Of a stretch of 64,000 bases of DNA, positions 9,191 to 19,299 are shown one piece after another. Source of the stretch: Gracilariopsis chorda. Its lineage: Eukaryota; Rhodophyta; Florideophyceae; Gracilariales; Gracilariaceae. Position 1 is the first letter of the stretch. Each line of letters begins with the position of its first letter. The notes under the pieces were generated by a model that saw only the letters and a program-made list of their open reading frames with translations, searched no databases and had not been told where the DNA came from. The translations under genes were made by a program, and so were the position numbers. The stretch covers positions 111,615 to 175,614 of the forward strand of contig NBIV01000169.1 in the NCBI GenBank assembly GCA_003194525.1, read 5' to 3'.

Positions 9191-12100
9191 ATGGATGAGA
9201 ACACAAGGTGCGTGCGTTCCATGGACGTTGCCCATGCCGTCCACAAGTTTTCCTTTCGCTTCCTCACAGAGCAGGAGGCTTTGGGTCTTAGCGTGCGGCG
9301 CATAACTTCGACTCTAGCTTTTGACGAGCTAGGTCGTCCTGTTCCTCATGGATTGTATGATCCGGTTCTGGGGCCCACCTCATTTGAAGATGGATTATGC
9401 ATCACTTGTGGTCTAGGTTACTCTTCGTGTCCAGGCCATTTCGGTCACATTGAATTACCGATCCCTTTACCCAACCCCTTAGTGTCCACTCTTGTCACGA
9501 ACCTCCTGCGAGCATCATGCTGGAATTGCCACTGTTTGCGCCTTACAGAGAGTGATCTCTGTCTTCACTACGCCAGACTTCTCTTCGAAGATGCTGGTCT
9601 GCCCCACTGCGGGTTTGCTGTGGAGGCCTATCGTTCTTTGCGGAAAAAGGTTTCATCGAAAATTGGAAAGCTGAAACCGAGTGCCACTGAGGCGCGCGAA
9701 TTCGACCTAAGAGCGAACTCTAACTCGGTTATCAGTAACTGGAAAGCTTTCTTAAATGGCATGCCAGATCCTCTACCGCAGTATTTGGAAGGTCTTGATA
9801 CTCGCGATACCGAAGCGATTGAGCGTAGCATGTTAAGGGCTGCGAAGAACACATGGAAGCGGGCTAAAGACTCCAAGAATCTTTCTCGACAGCGCTCTAA
9901 AGGTTGGAAGGCCACGGAAAAGGCCATTCTACAGTCTTCAACAAAAAACACTTGTACCAGCTGCTCTGCTGAACCAATAGTAATCAGACGAACCAATCGC
10001 GGTCATTTGTTCATACAACGGCGAAAGCCGAATCATGACCTTTTGCTATCACCAAGTGATGTTGAAGCACACATCAGGGGTTTATGGGATGCGCATTCAG
10101 AGTTGTTTGAATTGCTTTATGGTTTAAGAGGAAGGGATGTTGCGCCTAATGAAAAATCGCCTGGGCATATGCGCCTGTTTGTCCGGGTAGTTTTGGTACC
10201 TCCTTCTAGATTTCGCCCGACTTCCATTGTCGGAGACATGTCGTATGCAGCAGAACATCCTCAGAATATCTTCTTTCAGCGAATCCTGGCCAACACCAAA
10301 GTCATCATGGAAGCACAAGGACGCGGGCTCAGAGATGAGGACGACCTTAGCGTCTCTGAGGATTCTGATGATGAAAAAGACGAGCAACCCGAGAAACCGA
10401 AACCGACGAAAATCGATCTTGCGCAGGCTGTCAGTCGTATCCAAGATACTTTAGCTTCCCTTTATGACAATGATGGGCTTGGACCCGAGAAAACAACTGG
10501 CATAAAGCAGCAACTGGAAACGAAGCAGGGCCTGTTTCGTCAGCACATGATGGGAAAAAGAGTAGACTACAGCTGTAGATCTGTTATCGGTCCGGATGTC
10601 TTCCTAGACACTAACGAGATTGGGATCCCGCTCAGTTTTGCGAAACGACTCACAATTCCGGAGCCTGTTATTCCTAGCAATCTGGAGAGTATGAAGCAAG
10701 CGGTACTAAACGGTCCAGAGGTGTATCCCGGGGCTATGGCAGTGGAAGACTGGACAGCGAGCGGTGAAAGGCGTATAGTTAGAATCAGTCCATCTGTCCC
10801 TCGAATGCGCAAGTCACAAGCAAGCCTACTTATTCAGAATCGTGTAACGAATGGGGTGAAGAGAAAGCGTGCACCCACTTCCTATCTCAACCAAGCCGAT
10901 AACGTGGGTAGTACATTGCAAGGGGGCGCCAGGCTGCCGAAGGTGGTTCACAGACATTTGAAGACTGGAGATATTGTGCTATTCAATAGACAACCGACGC
11001 TTCATAGAGTTTCGATAATGGCCCACAAAGTTCGCGTTCTACCGGGAGATCGCACCATCAGGTTCCACTATGCCAATTGCGGATCATATAACGCTGATTT
11101 CGACGGAGATGAAATGAATGTGCATGTTCCCCAGGACTATATTTCTCGAGCTGAAGCTGAAGAGTTATTGTTAAGTAGTAGACACTATATTGTACCGACT
11201 TCAGGGGCTCCCATTCGAGGGCTTATCCAGGATCATATTGTGGCTGCTACTTTGCTCAGTAATCGGGACACGTTCATGGATCGACAAACATTCACGCAGC
11301 TCCTGTACTCGGCTACAGAACGGCTCATGCTGCGACCTGAGCGACATGACAAAACTTACGATATTGATGAACCAGCTATTCTCAAGCCACGCCCCTTGTG
11401 GACTGGAAAGCAATTGATCTCTGCTGTGCTTTCTATCATACGAAACGGCAGACAGGGCTTTAACCTGGAGGCCAAAACAAAAGCACAAGCCAACATCGTT
11501 GGCAATGAAGAATCGAACATCGTCATTCGAGATGGATATCTTCTGCAAGGCATTGTTGACAAAAGCTCATTAGGGTCTTCAACTTTTGGGATTGTACATG
11601 CGGTGCAGGAGGTTTACGGATGTGATGCGTCAGAAGATTTGCTCAGCTGTATGAGCCGCCTTTGCTTGCATTTTCTTCGAATTTATGGGCATTCAACGGG
11701 CATTGCCGATCTCGTACTTCAGAAGGAAGGAGATCAAGAGCGACTGAAAATCTTGCATCGGTCTTTGGATCGAGTAGCTGTGAGTGCTACGAATACAGTT
11801 TATACTGCCATGAACAGAAGAGCAGATATGAAAGAGAAGCTCGCGAAGAACCTTACGCAAGCACAATTGCTTGTATGTGAAATGATTCGAAAAGATGGTT
11901 TGGAAGCGGAGGATAGACTTGATGCAGCTATGAAATCGGGTTTAAACAACGTTTCATCGAGTATCTTCAAGGCTTGCGTTCCAGGAACACTAACAAAACC
12001 GTTTCCGAAGAATGGCTTTATGCTTATGACTAGCACGGGCGCAAAAGGGGGACCCGTGAATGCAGCTCAGATTTCATGTCTGTTGGGTCAAACAAGTTTA

Positions 12101-14251
12101 GAGGGAAAGCGTGTTCCTAGAATGGGAGGAAGAGGGGCAACGTTGCCTTGCTTCGAGCCATATGAAGCTTCTCCGCTGGCGGGTGGGTTCATTGCCAGTA
12201 GATTCCTCACGGGCATATCTCCGCAGGAGTTTTTCTTCCATGCAATGTCGGGTAGAGAGGGTCTACTTGATACCTCTTTGAAAACTGCAAACTCCGGTTA
12301 TCTGCAAAGATGCCTGACTAAGCACCTTGAAGGAGTGCGATTGCACTATGATGGTACAGTGCGTGATAGCAATCAATCCGTCTTGCAGTTCGTATATGGA
12401 GATGATGGAATTGATCCTTCGAAGTCGCTTTGGCTTACTAAGAAAGTTAGCTGGCAAGTCGAAAACATGAAGTGTTTAACGCCTGCAGAAAGCAAAGACG
12501 AGCCAACGGAAAACGGGATAAACTACTACGGAAATGGAGACATTTCAGCCGTAAGGACCAATCATCCCACAGCCCTTGATGCCGTATCTCCAGGTTTCGT
12601 TAGTCGTCACGGCGCAGTTTCCGAAACATATGCTTTGGCCATAAAAGACGCCATTACACGTCTTGGAAGCAGGGGTGGTGCTGTTCGAGAATTTCTCGAG
12701 AGACGATACCAGGAAGGTGCAGTAGAAGCAGGCGATTCTGTTGGGGTCCTTGCGGCGCAAGGAATCGGTGAACCTTCAACTCAAATGACTCTGAACACGT
12801 TTCATCATGCTGGCTCAAGCTCCGCCCATGTCACGCTTGGAATCCCGCGATTACGTGAACTCCTAATGAAGGCCACTAAGTATCCGAAGACACCAAGCAT
12901 GAACCTGCCTGTCATCGGAACCAATCCGAAGGATAGTTCCATGAAGCTTACTAGAAGGCTACAGCTGGTAAGGATTAGCGATTTGTTGCTAAGAATCGAA
13001 GTGCATGACAAATCCACCCGTTTTGCATCTGGAATAACTAAGTGGGGTGTCAGAACCGTGACTTTGAAGATGCACTTTCCCCCGGAAGAACGATACAAGG
13101 ACCACCTTGGGTTTGGATTTGACAAGATCCTGCATGTTATGAAAGACGAATATTTGTCTCACCTGCATGAATGCTTCAAGAAGGAATTGATAAGGATATC
13201 TGGAGGAAGAAAACCAGGGACAAGAAGCGCAATAGGGACCTACATAAACGCTGCTGTAAAGCCTCAATCCAGCACCGATAAGTCCGAGTCGAACGGTCCT
13301 TTTTATAAAGAGGAAAGTGAAGATGAAAGTGCTGGACCAGTAGCAAGTAAAATGGAGGACGAGGAGGAGCTTTTCGCACGTGCTGAGCAAGAGGAAAACG
13401 CATTTGCAACTTCTTCTGAGGATGAGGATGATTCTGACAGCAGCGATGACGAGGAAGACGATCTAGCAAAACAGCGAGTAAGTGCCGCAAATGATGTTGA
13501 TGACGCTTCTCTGACAGCACGTGCAAAACCGAAGAAACGAAGTCGAAGACCGAGAAATGTTCAAATTAAGCAACCGAAGAGCGTATTGTCAGGCGAGGAA
13601 GAGGACTGGATTGAGTGCGGTGGACTCGGATATCAGTATTCTTCTGTGAGAGGTTCAGATAGGAACATAGTCGAGTTTGACTGGACTTTTCCTATGGCTT
13701 TCCTCGGCAAGCTTAACATACCGGCGGTAATGAAAGAAAGTGCGAAGGATGTGAGTCTGATAGAAGTAGAGAAAATAACAAGGTGTTTTGTTGAATCTAC
13801 AAATAACGAACACCGGGTAATTACTGAGGGATCAAACATTCGCGAGATACACGAGCTTGGGGATGGGCTTGTAGAATTTGATCGTCTCGAGACGAACGAT
13901 ATGTATGGGATACTAAAGGTTTACGGGGTGGAGGCACTAAGGGCAGCCCTGATCAATGAACTCGTGAAGGTGTTCGACGTATACGGCATTCCAGTTAATA
14001 TTAGACATCTCTCTTTAATCGCGGATTACATGACGGTGAACGGCTCTTATCGTGGATTTAATCGTATGACCATGGATGACACGCCCGGATTGTTCCAACG
14101 AGTGACATTCGAGACGAGCATGAAGTTCCTCAAAGATGCAACTATGAACGGGATGGAAGAGTTTGTGACAAACCCCAGCTCAGCAATTGCACTCGGGCAG
14201 GTGTACGAAGGCGGCACTGGTGGCTTTCAATTGTTACACAAAGTAAACTGA
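9191..14251 (+). CDS. RPA1: DNA-directed RNA polymerase I largest subunit (RPA190/POLR1A)
   Basis: A 1,686-residue uninterrupted frame coding the largest subunit of RNA polymerase I, which transcribes the large rRNA precursor in the nucleolus. The N-terminal zinc site is C70-x2-C73-x6-C80-x2-H83 in ITCGLGYSSCPGHFGH. The magnesium-binding catalytic motif NADFDGDEMNVH is at 634-645 with Asp 636, 638 and 640. QPTLHRVSIMAHKVRVLPG lies just before it, and the bridge-helix and trigger-loop regions follow (GQTSLEGKRVPRMGGRG, then GEPSTQMTLNTFHHAG). Assignment to polymerase I rather than II or III rests on the absence of a heptad tail and on the long acidic spacer near residues 1360-1440 (runs such as SSEDEDDSDSSDDEEDD), typical of RPA190, before the conserved C-terminal jaw. 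Length is normal for the family. It converges on PRP17 with only 41 bp between stop codons. Confidence 0.95.
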   Translation: MDENTRCVRSMDVAHAVHKFSFRFLTEQEALGLSVRRITSTLAFDELGRPVPHGLYDPVLGPTSFEDGLCITCGLGYSSCPGHFGHIELPIPLPNPLVSTLVTNLLRASCWNCHCLRLTESDLCLHYARLLFEDAGLPHCGFAVEAYRSLRKKVSSKIGKLKPSATEAREFDLRANSNSVISNWKAFLNGMPDPLPQYLEGLDTRDTEAIERSMLRAAKNTWKRAKDSKNLSRQRSKGWKATEKAILQSSTKNTCTSCSAEPIVIRRTNRGHLFIQRRKPNHDLLLSPSDVEAHIRGLWDAHSELFELLYGLRGRDVAPNEKSPGHMRLFVRVVLVPPSRFRPTSIVGDMSYAAEHPQNIFFQRILANTKVIMEAQGRGLRDEDDLSVSEDSDDEKDEQPEKPKPTKIDLAQAVSRIQDTLASLYDNDGLGPEKTTGIKQQLETKQGLFRQHMMGKRVDYSCRSVIGPDVFLDTNEIGIPLSFAKRLTIPEPVIPSNLESMKQAVLNGPEVYPGAMAVEDWTASGERRIVRISPSVPRMRKSQASLLIQNRVTNGVKRKRAPTSYLNQADNVGSTLQGGARLPKVVHRHLKTGDIVLFNRQPTLHRVSIMAHKVRVLPGDRTIRFHYANCGSYNADFDGDEMNVHVPQDYISRAEAEELLLSSRHYIVPTSGAPIRGLIQDHIVAATLLSNRDTFMDRQTFTQLLYSATERLMLRPERHDKTYDIDEPAILKPRPLWTGKQLISAVLSIIRNGRQGFNLEAKTKAQANIVGNEESNIVIRDGYLLQGIVDKSSLGSSTFGIVHAVQEVYGCDASEDLLSCMSRLCLHFLRIYGHSTGIADLVLQKEGDQERLKILHRSLDRVAVSATNTVYTAMNRRADMKEKLAKNLTQAQLLVCEMIRKDGLEAEDRLDAAMKSGLNNVSSSIFKACVPGTLTKPFPKNGFMLMTSTGAKGGPVNAAQISCLLGQTSLEGKRVPRMGGRGATLPCFEPYEASPLAGGFIASRFLTGISPQEFFFHAMSGREGLLDTSLKTANSGYLQRCLTKHLEGVRLHYDGTVRDSNQSVLQFVYGDDGIDPSKSLWLTKKVSWQVENMKCLTPAESKDEPTENGINYYGNGDISAVRTNHPTALDAVSPGFVSRHGAVSETYALAIKDAITRLGSRGGAVREFLERRYQEGAVEAGDSVGVLAAQGIGEPSTQMTLNTFHHAGSSSAHVTLGIPRLRELLMKATKYPKTPSMNLPVIGTNPKDSSMKLTRRLQLVRISDLLLRIEVHDKSTRFASGITKWGVRTVTLKMHFPPEERYKDHLGFGFDKILHVMKDEYLSHLHECFKKELIRISGGRKPGTRSAIGTYINAAVKPQSSTDKSESNGPFYKEESEDESAGPVASKMEDEEELFARAEQEENAFATSSEDEDDSDSSDDEEDDLAKQRVSAANDVDDASLTARAKPKKRSRRPRNVQIKQPKSVLSGEEEDWIECGGLGYQYSSVRGSDRNIVEFDWTFPMAFLGKLNIPAVMKESAKDVSLIEVEKITRCFVESTNNEHRVITEGSNIREIHELGDGLVEFDRLETNDMYGILKVYGVEALRAALINELVKVFDVYGIPVNIRHLSLIADYMTVNGSYRGFNRMTMDDTPGLFQRVTFETSMKFLKDATMNGMEEFVTNPSSAIALGQVYEGGTGGFQLLHKVN

Positions 14252-14292
14252 TATTCCATGCCGATGCTGTGTTGAAATGCGAGCGCAAACGC

Positions 14293-15633
14293 CTAGTCCC
14301 AAAACATGACGTTGCCATCCCAACCGCATGACACAACAAACGACGGCTGAGTTGGATGCCAGTCTACCGAACTGCAAGGTGCTCGTTTGTGTGCCTCGGC
14401 CGTTCGAAACAATCTTGCGGTTTTCCAATCCCAGTAGAAAAGCCTTCCAAGACTGTCACCACTCACAAGAAACCGTCCATCAGGTGAGGTAGTCATGCCG
14501 CATGCGTAGCCCGCAACTAGATGGCCACGGAAAACGCGTTTCTCGTTGCGCTTGAAGCGATGGCCTATTGAAAACAGTCGAATGGTGTTGTCCATACTCT
14601 GGCAACATAACCACTTCTGGTTTGGATGTATGATAGTAACAGGCATGCTATGAGCAGAGGGGTCTGTAATGTACTTGATAACAACTGGTATTCCGTACTC
14701 CCATACGCGAAGTACTTTGTCATCGGCGCTTGAAACAAATCGACGCCCTTCATCAATGAATGATAAAGAGTTGACCGAGCCCATGTGTTCATCATATGTT
14801 TGAACGACTTTGGAAGCATCTCTAACGTCGATTTGCATGACTTTCTTGTCCGCACAACCTGCCAGGAACTGAAAGGGCTCGCGAGGGCAAAACCGCACGC
14901 ATAATGGATTACCTGAGGTAGTGAAGGATGAAAGCACTTTTCCCGACTCCACGTCCCACAGTAGTACGCGTTTGTCGAATCCGGCGGTCAAGAACTGCGA
15001 CGCTGTTTGATCGAACACGGCGTCACGAATCGCCTTTGAATGACCCACATAGGTCCTCGCCAGCTTTGCGGACTGCGAATACCACACTTTAGCACTTGCA
15101 TCATTTCCAGCCGAAAGAACCAAATGGCCGTATTCCGGACTGAAACGTACAACTGATGCACCGCGTGGGTGAGCACTCTTGCACGAAGTGGCTCGCTTGG
15201 GTATGTATGGTGTGTACTGTTCCAAATGGGCAAATGTTCGACATGAGGAAGGTGGGAGATGCCACGCACGATTTTGATAATCGGTTTGTGAGGATAGGTG
15301 AAAAGTGCTGCTCGGTACCAGTACCGACGGTGCTTTGTTGGTGTGCTGCTCGGTAGACGTGCGTGGGCGCTTTTGAGTGGCAGACGATTGGGGTTTAGGC
15401 GGATCGTTTGAGGGCATTAATGGAGTTTTGGCTGGAGATCTTGGTCGCTTTTGTGGCTTTGCAGGAGGTTGAAAGGATCGCTCCAGTGAGGAGAACGCTT
15501 TTTCATCGAAGGCGATTGTCTCCACAGTTCCGGTGACAATACTGCGTTTTGATGGTACGGGGGATTGGGAGTGCGAGTTTTGGTGGGCATCTTCATCTGA
15601 AGAATGGTCAGCATAAGCCGTTAGCATATCCAT
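14293..15633 (-). CDS. PRP17: Pre-mRNA-processing factor 17 (PRP17/CDC40), WD40 protein
   Basis: A 446-residue protein with a disordered, Ser/Pro-rich first 130 residues followed by a WD40 propeller of about seven repeats. The lead-in YIPKRATSCKSAHPRGASVV and repeat 1 (VRFSPEYGHLVLSAGNDASAKVW) match PRP17/CDC40, which works in the second catalytic step of splicing with PRP16, SLU7 and PRP18. Later repeats include GHSKAIRDAVFD and LTAGFDKRVLLWD, DEHMGSVNSLSF with VSSADDKVLRVWE, and the terminal VVSCGWDGNVMFWD. A strong PRP17 in an intron-poor genome shows the spliceosome is kept. It is shorter than human CDC40 (about 580 residues), mostly in the N-terminal tail. The ATG at 15633 is the first in frame. 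Confidence 0.88.
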   Translation of the reverse strand: MDMLTAYADHSSDEDAHQNSHSQSPVPSKRSIVTGTVETIAFDEKAFSSLERSFQPPAKPQKRPRSPAKTPLMPSNDPPKPQSSATQKRPRTSTEQHTNKAPSVLVPSSTFHLSSQTDYQNRAWHLPPSSCRTFAHLEQYTPYIPKRATSCKSAHPRGASVVRFSPEYGHLVLSAGNDASAKVWYSQSAKLARTYVGHSKAIRDAVFDQTASQFLTAGFDKRVLLWDVESGKVLSSFTTSGNPLCVRFCPREPFQFLAGCADKKVMQIDVRDASKVVQTYDEHMGSVNSLSFIDEGRRFVSSADDKVLRVWEYGIPVVIKYITDPSAHSMPVTIIHPNQKWLCCQSMDNTIRLFSIGHRFKRNEKRVFRGHLVAGYACGMTTSPDGRFLVSGDSLGRLFYWDWKTARLFRTAEAHKRAPCSSVDWHPTQPSFVVSCGWDGNVMFWD

Positions 15634-16103
15634 CGCAACGGCACCTCTGTTGCGGGGAAGCGTGAACTGCCAACCAGGGGGTATCTAGGCATATGTGACT
15701 TGGAATGCTGATGAAGACGAAGAATCGTCGAGTTTCACGAATTGCGACACATTTTGCCACGTGTTCAACGTTGATGATTTGTCACGGCGCACGATCGCTT
15801 TGTCGATCCAATAGGCTCCGAGCAAGCACAACCGTCAATTGCGGGAGCAGTGGAAAGCACGAAGCGGCACGTCGTTGCAAACGCGTGCAAGCCGCAAGCC
15901 GCAGACAGGCGCACGACATGTGTGCTTCGCACCGTTTGTCGCTGTCGAACAGGAAGGCGTCTACCAAAACGAAAAACATGCCACACGTCGAAACGAAACG
16001 TCCATCTCCAATGCGTAGACGGTAAGGGGCAAGGGTAAAGGGCATCGCCGCGCTTGCGAATTGCGCCATCTGTCGAGCACACAAACGTGTTGTTCTCTGA
16101 GAA
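15634..16103. other. Divergent promoter region between PRP17 and the transporter gene
   Basis: A 470-bp spacer between divergent starts, so it should carry both promoters. Several short overlapping frames occur on both strands, none with a recognisable product. No clear regulatory motif was identified. Confidence 0.45.
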
Positions 16104-17288
16104 ATGAAGTGGGGCGCTTCGAAACGACCGCGGTCATTGATGGCATTTCTGCCAGCACTTCCGGTGCCATGCTGCAGTATCAGCTTGACAAGGGCGACAA
16201 CAAAGCTTTCGCAGCGAAAGAGTTGTGCCCTTCAGCGAGTATCAGCGGCTAAGTGCACAATACACACTCCTGATCCACGCACAGAGTCACAAGCGGCAAA
16301 GCGAACAACAACCCCACAAAGTGGTTCCATCACATCTACTCGGCGCGAAGAGCAAAATTCGCGCGCTTCAAATGCATTTCCGCAACTGTCACCATCGCTG
16401 TCGTTGTTTGTACTGAACTTTGTGACTGTTTTATGGGGCACACAACACGCGGTGATAAAGAGTACACTCGACACATTATCGCCACAATCACTTAATCTGC
16501 TTCGTTTTTCGTTAGCGACACTGCTCTCACTACCAGCGTTACCGCGACCGACGTCGGAGAACTGGGCCACGTACAAGAGCGGATTGGAATTATCGTTGTA
16601 TCTATTTCTAGGATATGCACTTCAAGCGCAAAGTTTGCTGACGACATCAGCATCGCGCTCAGGGTTTCTATTGTACCTAAATGTGAAGTTTGTGCCAATA
16701 CTTGCGCGTGTTCTGTATGGCAGACGCATTTCGTGGTTAACTTGGAGTAGTGCGGCTCTGGCATTGACTGGAACTCTGTTGTTAACGTGGGATGGAACGC
16801 CACCCAACGTGGGCGATGTCGGTAGTGTGGGTGCAGCTGCTGCGAGCGCAATGTTCATTCTTCGTCTGGAAAGGGCGGCACAACAGGCGGCTGGAGCGGT
16901 GAACGCAGTAGCGTTACTGGGGGTGTCATTGTTATGTGGAGTATGGTACGCACTTTCTCCAGACACGAGGTTGTTTCCAGACAGTGGGAGCGGGGTGGTG
17001 GCGGTGCTGTATCTGGGAATTGTTACGACGGCGCTGAGTAACTACTTGCAGACGGTTGCTCAACGAGTTGTAAGCGCGGAAAGAGCGGCTGTGGTGTTCG
17101 CTTTGGACCCGGTGTATGGCGCTTTGTTTGCGGCGACTTGGCTGGGGGAACGAATTGGATCGCAGGGTTTGATTGGGGCTGGGGTGATTGTATTTGCGGC
17201 TATGCTATCGAACTGGGGTGTTGTGACGAGGATTAAGAAGGGAAAGGACGGGAGTGCAAGTGGCAGCGGGAGCGATGAGAAACAATGA
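16104..17288 (+). CDS. EamA/DMT-superfamily membrane transporter, probably plastid envelope
   Basis: A 394-residue membrane protein of the drug/metabolite transporter superfamily with two EamA repeats. About ten hydrophobic helices run from FVLNFVTVLWGTQHAVIK (about residue 101) to GLIGAGVIVFAAMLSN near the end. Family landmarks are LRFSLATLLSLPAL in repeat 1, the GFLLYLNVKFVPILARVLYGRRISW segment, and AERAAVVFALDPVYGALFAATWLGE in repeat 2. Substrate unknown; relatives move small organic solutes. The first 90 residues are Ser/Thr/Arg-rich. An in-frame ATG at 16140 starts a stretch (MAFLPALPVPCC) very like a plastid transit peptide and may be the true start. The acidic/Gly-Ser C-terminus is unstructured. 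The gene heads away from PRP17. Confidence 0.82.
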   Translation: MKWGASKRPRSLMAFLPALPVPCCSISLTRATTKLSQRKSCALQRVSAAKCTIHTPDPRTESQAAKRTTTPQSGSITSTRREEQNSRASNAFPQLSPSLSLFVLNFVTVLWGTQHAVIKSTLDTLSPQSLNLLRFSLATLLSLPALPRPTSENWATYKSGLELSLYLFLGYALQAQSLLTTSASRSGFLLYLNVKFVPILARVLYGRRISWLTWSSAALALTGTLLLTWDGTPPNVGDVGSVGAAAASAMFILRLERAAQQAAGAVNAVALLGVSLLCGVWYALSPDTRLFPDSGSGVVAVLYLGIVTTALSNYLQTVAQRVVSAERAAVVFALDPVYGALFAATWLGERIGSQGLIGAGVIVFAAMLSNWGVVTRIKKGKDGSASGSGSDEKQ

Positions 17289-18528
17289 CATGACGTTATG
17301 AATTGTACCGCACTTGGGAAGCGTTAGGTTGATGGTTGATGGAGATGGGATAGAAAGTGCGAAGTGAAGTAGTTTTGTGGACGGGTGTAGTGTGGGTGTG
17401 TTGTGTAAATGTATGTGCGAAGTTAGTGATTGCGTTGGCGTACGGGAGAGATGCTTACGTGTCGGTGGATTGGCGGCGGGAGCGTGGGGGGGCTGGGGAA
17501 AGTTTGGAAGTTGTGCGACGGCGAAGGTGGGGGGCGCGCGCATGGGTCAAATTGAATTAGTTGTGAACGGGATGAGATGTCATTGTTGTGCGCGCGCTGC
17601 GGGCGTGACGAGTGGGGGGCTGTGAGAGCGACGACCGACAACGACGGAGCTTTGTAACCTAAGTTAACTTATGTACAGTACGATGGTGTATGCGACGCTC
17701 CTTGACAGCCGCGACGAGCCATGAGCGTCGGCGCGAGCGCTGAATTCGCGGCGCTTGGAGTGCAAGCGTTGGACGAGACGCGAGCGGCTACGCGCCCAGT
17801 CAGTTGCGGCGCGAATGGAAGAGAGGGAACATGGTGGGTGACGGGGCAGTCGGTTGCAAACGCGGATTTACTGTCGGCTGCGATCTGGCGAGGAACAAGC
17901 GTGGGCGTGGGGGGGATCATACAGCGCGCGTGGTAGCGCGTTCGCGCGCGGAGGGGGCGAACGGCGTTTAAGCGTGCCGAGCGGGTGTGGTACTGTATCG
18001 GCACAACACGCACTGGCAGTAAGTTTATGCCGCGGCGCTCAAACGGGCGGCGCTAACGAGCGGTGGCACGCGGTTTTAAGGCTAAAAATACGCGCCGTTG
18101 CGCGATGGCGCGTGGCGCAGGGCGGCGCGCTGGGAGACGGGGCAGGACACGCGCGTGCCAACAAGTGCGTGGCGACTGTTCAGCGCTGGCGCGGGTAGAT
18201 ATGCGGCGAAGCGGGGTGCAAGCCAGCGGCCTCCGTTGGAGCCTCGCGGTGACCATGGAGCACGGCAATTTACACAGCGCGCTGCGTTGAGACGAATCAA
18301 AACTTCGGGCTTGCATCAAGGCGCTTGCAAGTTGCAACTACGCCTGCCTCTGAATTGGCGCTCGCTTCGAGCGGACGGGTGTAAATTGTGTAGCCGTGGG
18401 TAACCGCGGCGGTATCCCAGCGTGACGTCATGCACCGCGCGCAGCGCTACTGTACGCGCAGTACGGCAGTCGCCAGCCGCTCTCGTCACGCCGCGCATTC
18501 ATCGCCGTATACGCGCGCGAGTCACACA

Positions 18529-18540
18529 CCCCCCCCCCCC
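18529..18540 (+). repeat. Poly-C tract, 12 nt
   Basis: Uninterrupted run of 12 C on the sense strand, following an ACAC stretch, upstream of the unrecognised gene at 19300. Such tracts recur at 18619 and 18800. Confidence 0.9.
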
Positions 18541-18618
18541 AAACCCAAAACCCCCGCACCAGCGCGCAGCGCCTTGAGCAGCCCCGCTTTCCCCACCCAC
18601 CATACCAACAACGCCAAA

Positions 18619-18632
18619 CCCCCCCCCCCCCC
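18619..18632 (+). repeat. Poly-C tract, 14 nt
   Basis: Uninterrupted run of 14 C on the sense strand; second of three in this leader region. The opposite strand could form a G-quadruplex-like structure. Confidence 0.9.
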
Positions 18633-18799
18633 ACCAGTCGCGAGTCTCGCACTGCCCATCTATACATACAAGCGTACCCCACACACACGCACATGCAGGT
18701 AGACTATATGCACACACGCACTCTCACACACTACCCACCCACCCCATCATCCCCACATCCCCACATCCCCACAGCCCCACCCCCAACTCAAATCACCCT

Positions 18800-18811
18800 C
18801 CCCCCCCCCCC
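18800..18811 (+). repeat. Poly-C tract, 12 nt
   Basis: Third run, 12 C, about 500 bp before the ATG at 19300 and within a nearly G-free stretch. Confidence 0.9.
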
Positions 18812-19299
18812 AAACCCCTCATCATGCCCGCTCCTCCCGGCAATAAGATTCGTCACGGTCTTGAACGCGCTGTTCGCGCTTTCAGTTTTCACCGTTCCTC
18901 CACGCAACAAAACGAGTCGCCTTCTGCTTCATCCGCCCCGTTCTTCCCCACCCCCCCTCATTCTTCGCATCGTCCACCCAACGTCCAATCCATCCGCTCC
19001 TTCCCCAACCTATCGCGTATCAGACACACCTCCGCCCACAAACAACACCGTCCAAACAACTTGCCCAATCGTCCTTCACCCCGTTCATTCTCCACCTCCA
19101 TGCGTACTCTCTCCCTAAGTCACCACAGAAAACGTGCCTCCCAACCTCCACCCCAAAATGTCCACCATCCCTCCTACCAATCCCATTCCTCCTTATCCAC
19201 ACTTTCCACAAACTCCACTGCATCCCCAACACCCGCCTCCCCCAAGCCCTCTTCAATTCCCCCCCGTCAACCCTTCTCCGCCGTCTAAGCGCCCATCGC

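Larger units (their letters stand above)
17289..19157. other. CpG-rich island and C-rich, G-poor leader region
   Basis: After a GT-rich stretch, about 17,550-18,520 is rich in GCGC and CGCG words. From about 18,520 to 19,160 the plus strand becomes C/A/T-rich and very poor in G, with C-runs of 12-14. Frames seen here are low-complexity artefacts of composition. The arrangement resembles that upstream of the Cyc8-like gene, so I read it as promoter and leader of the following gene. A Ser/Pro-rich frame at 18824-19288 might be an upstream exon or lost-frame N-terminus of that gene, but this cannot be shown. Confidence 0.5.
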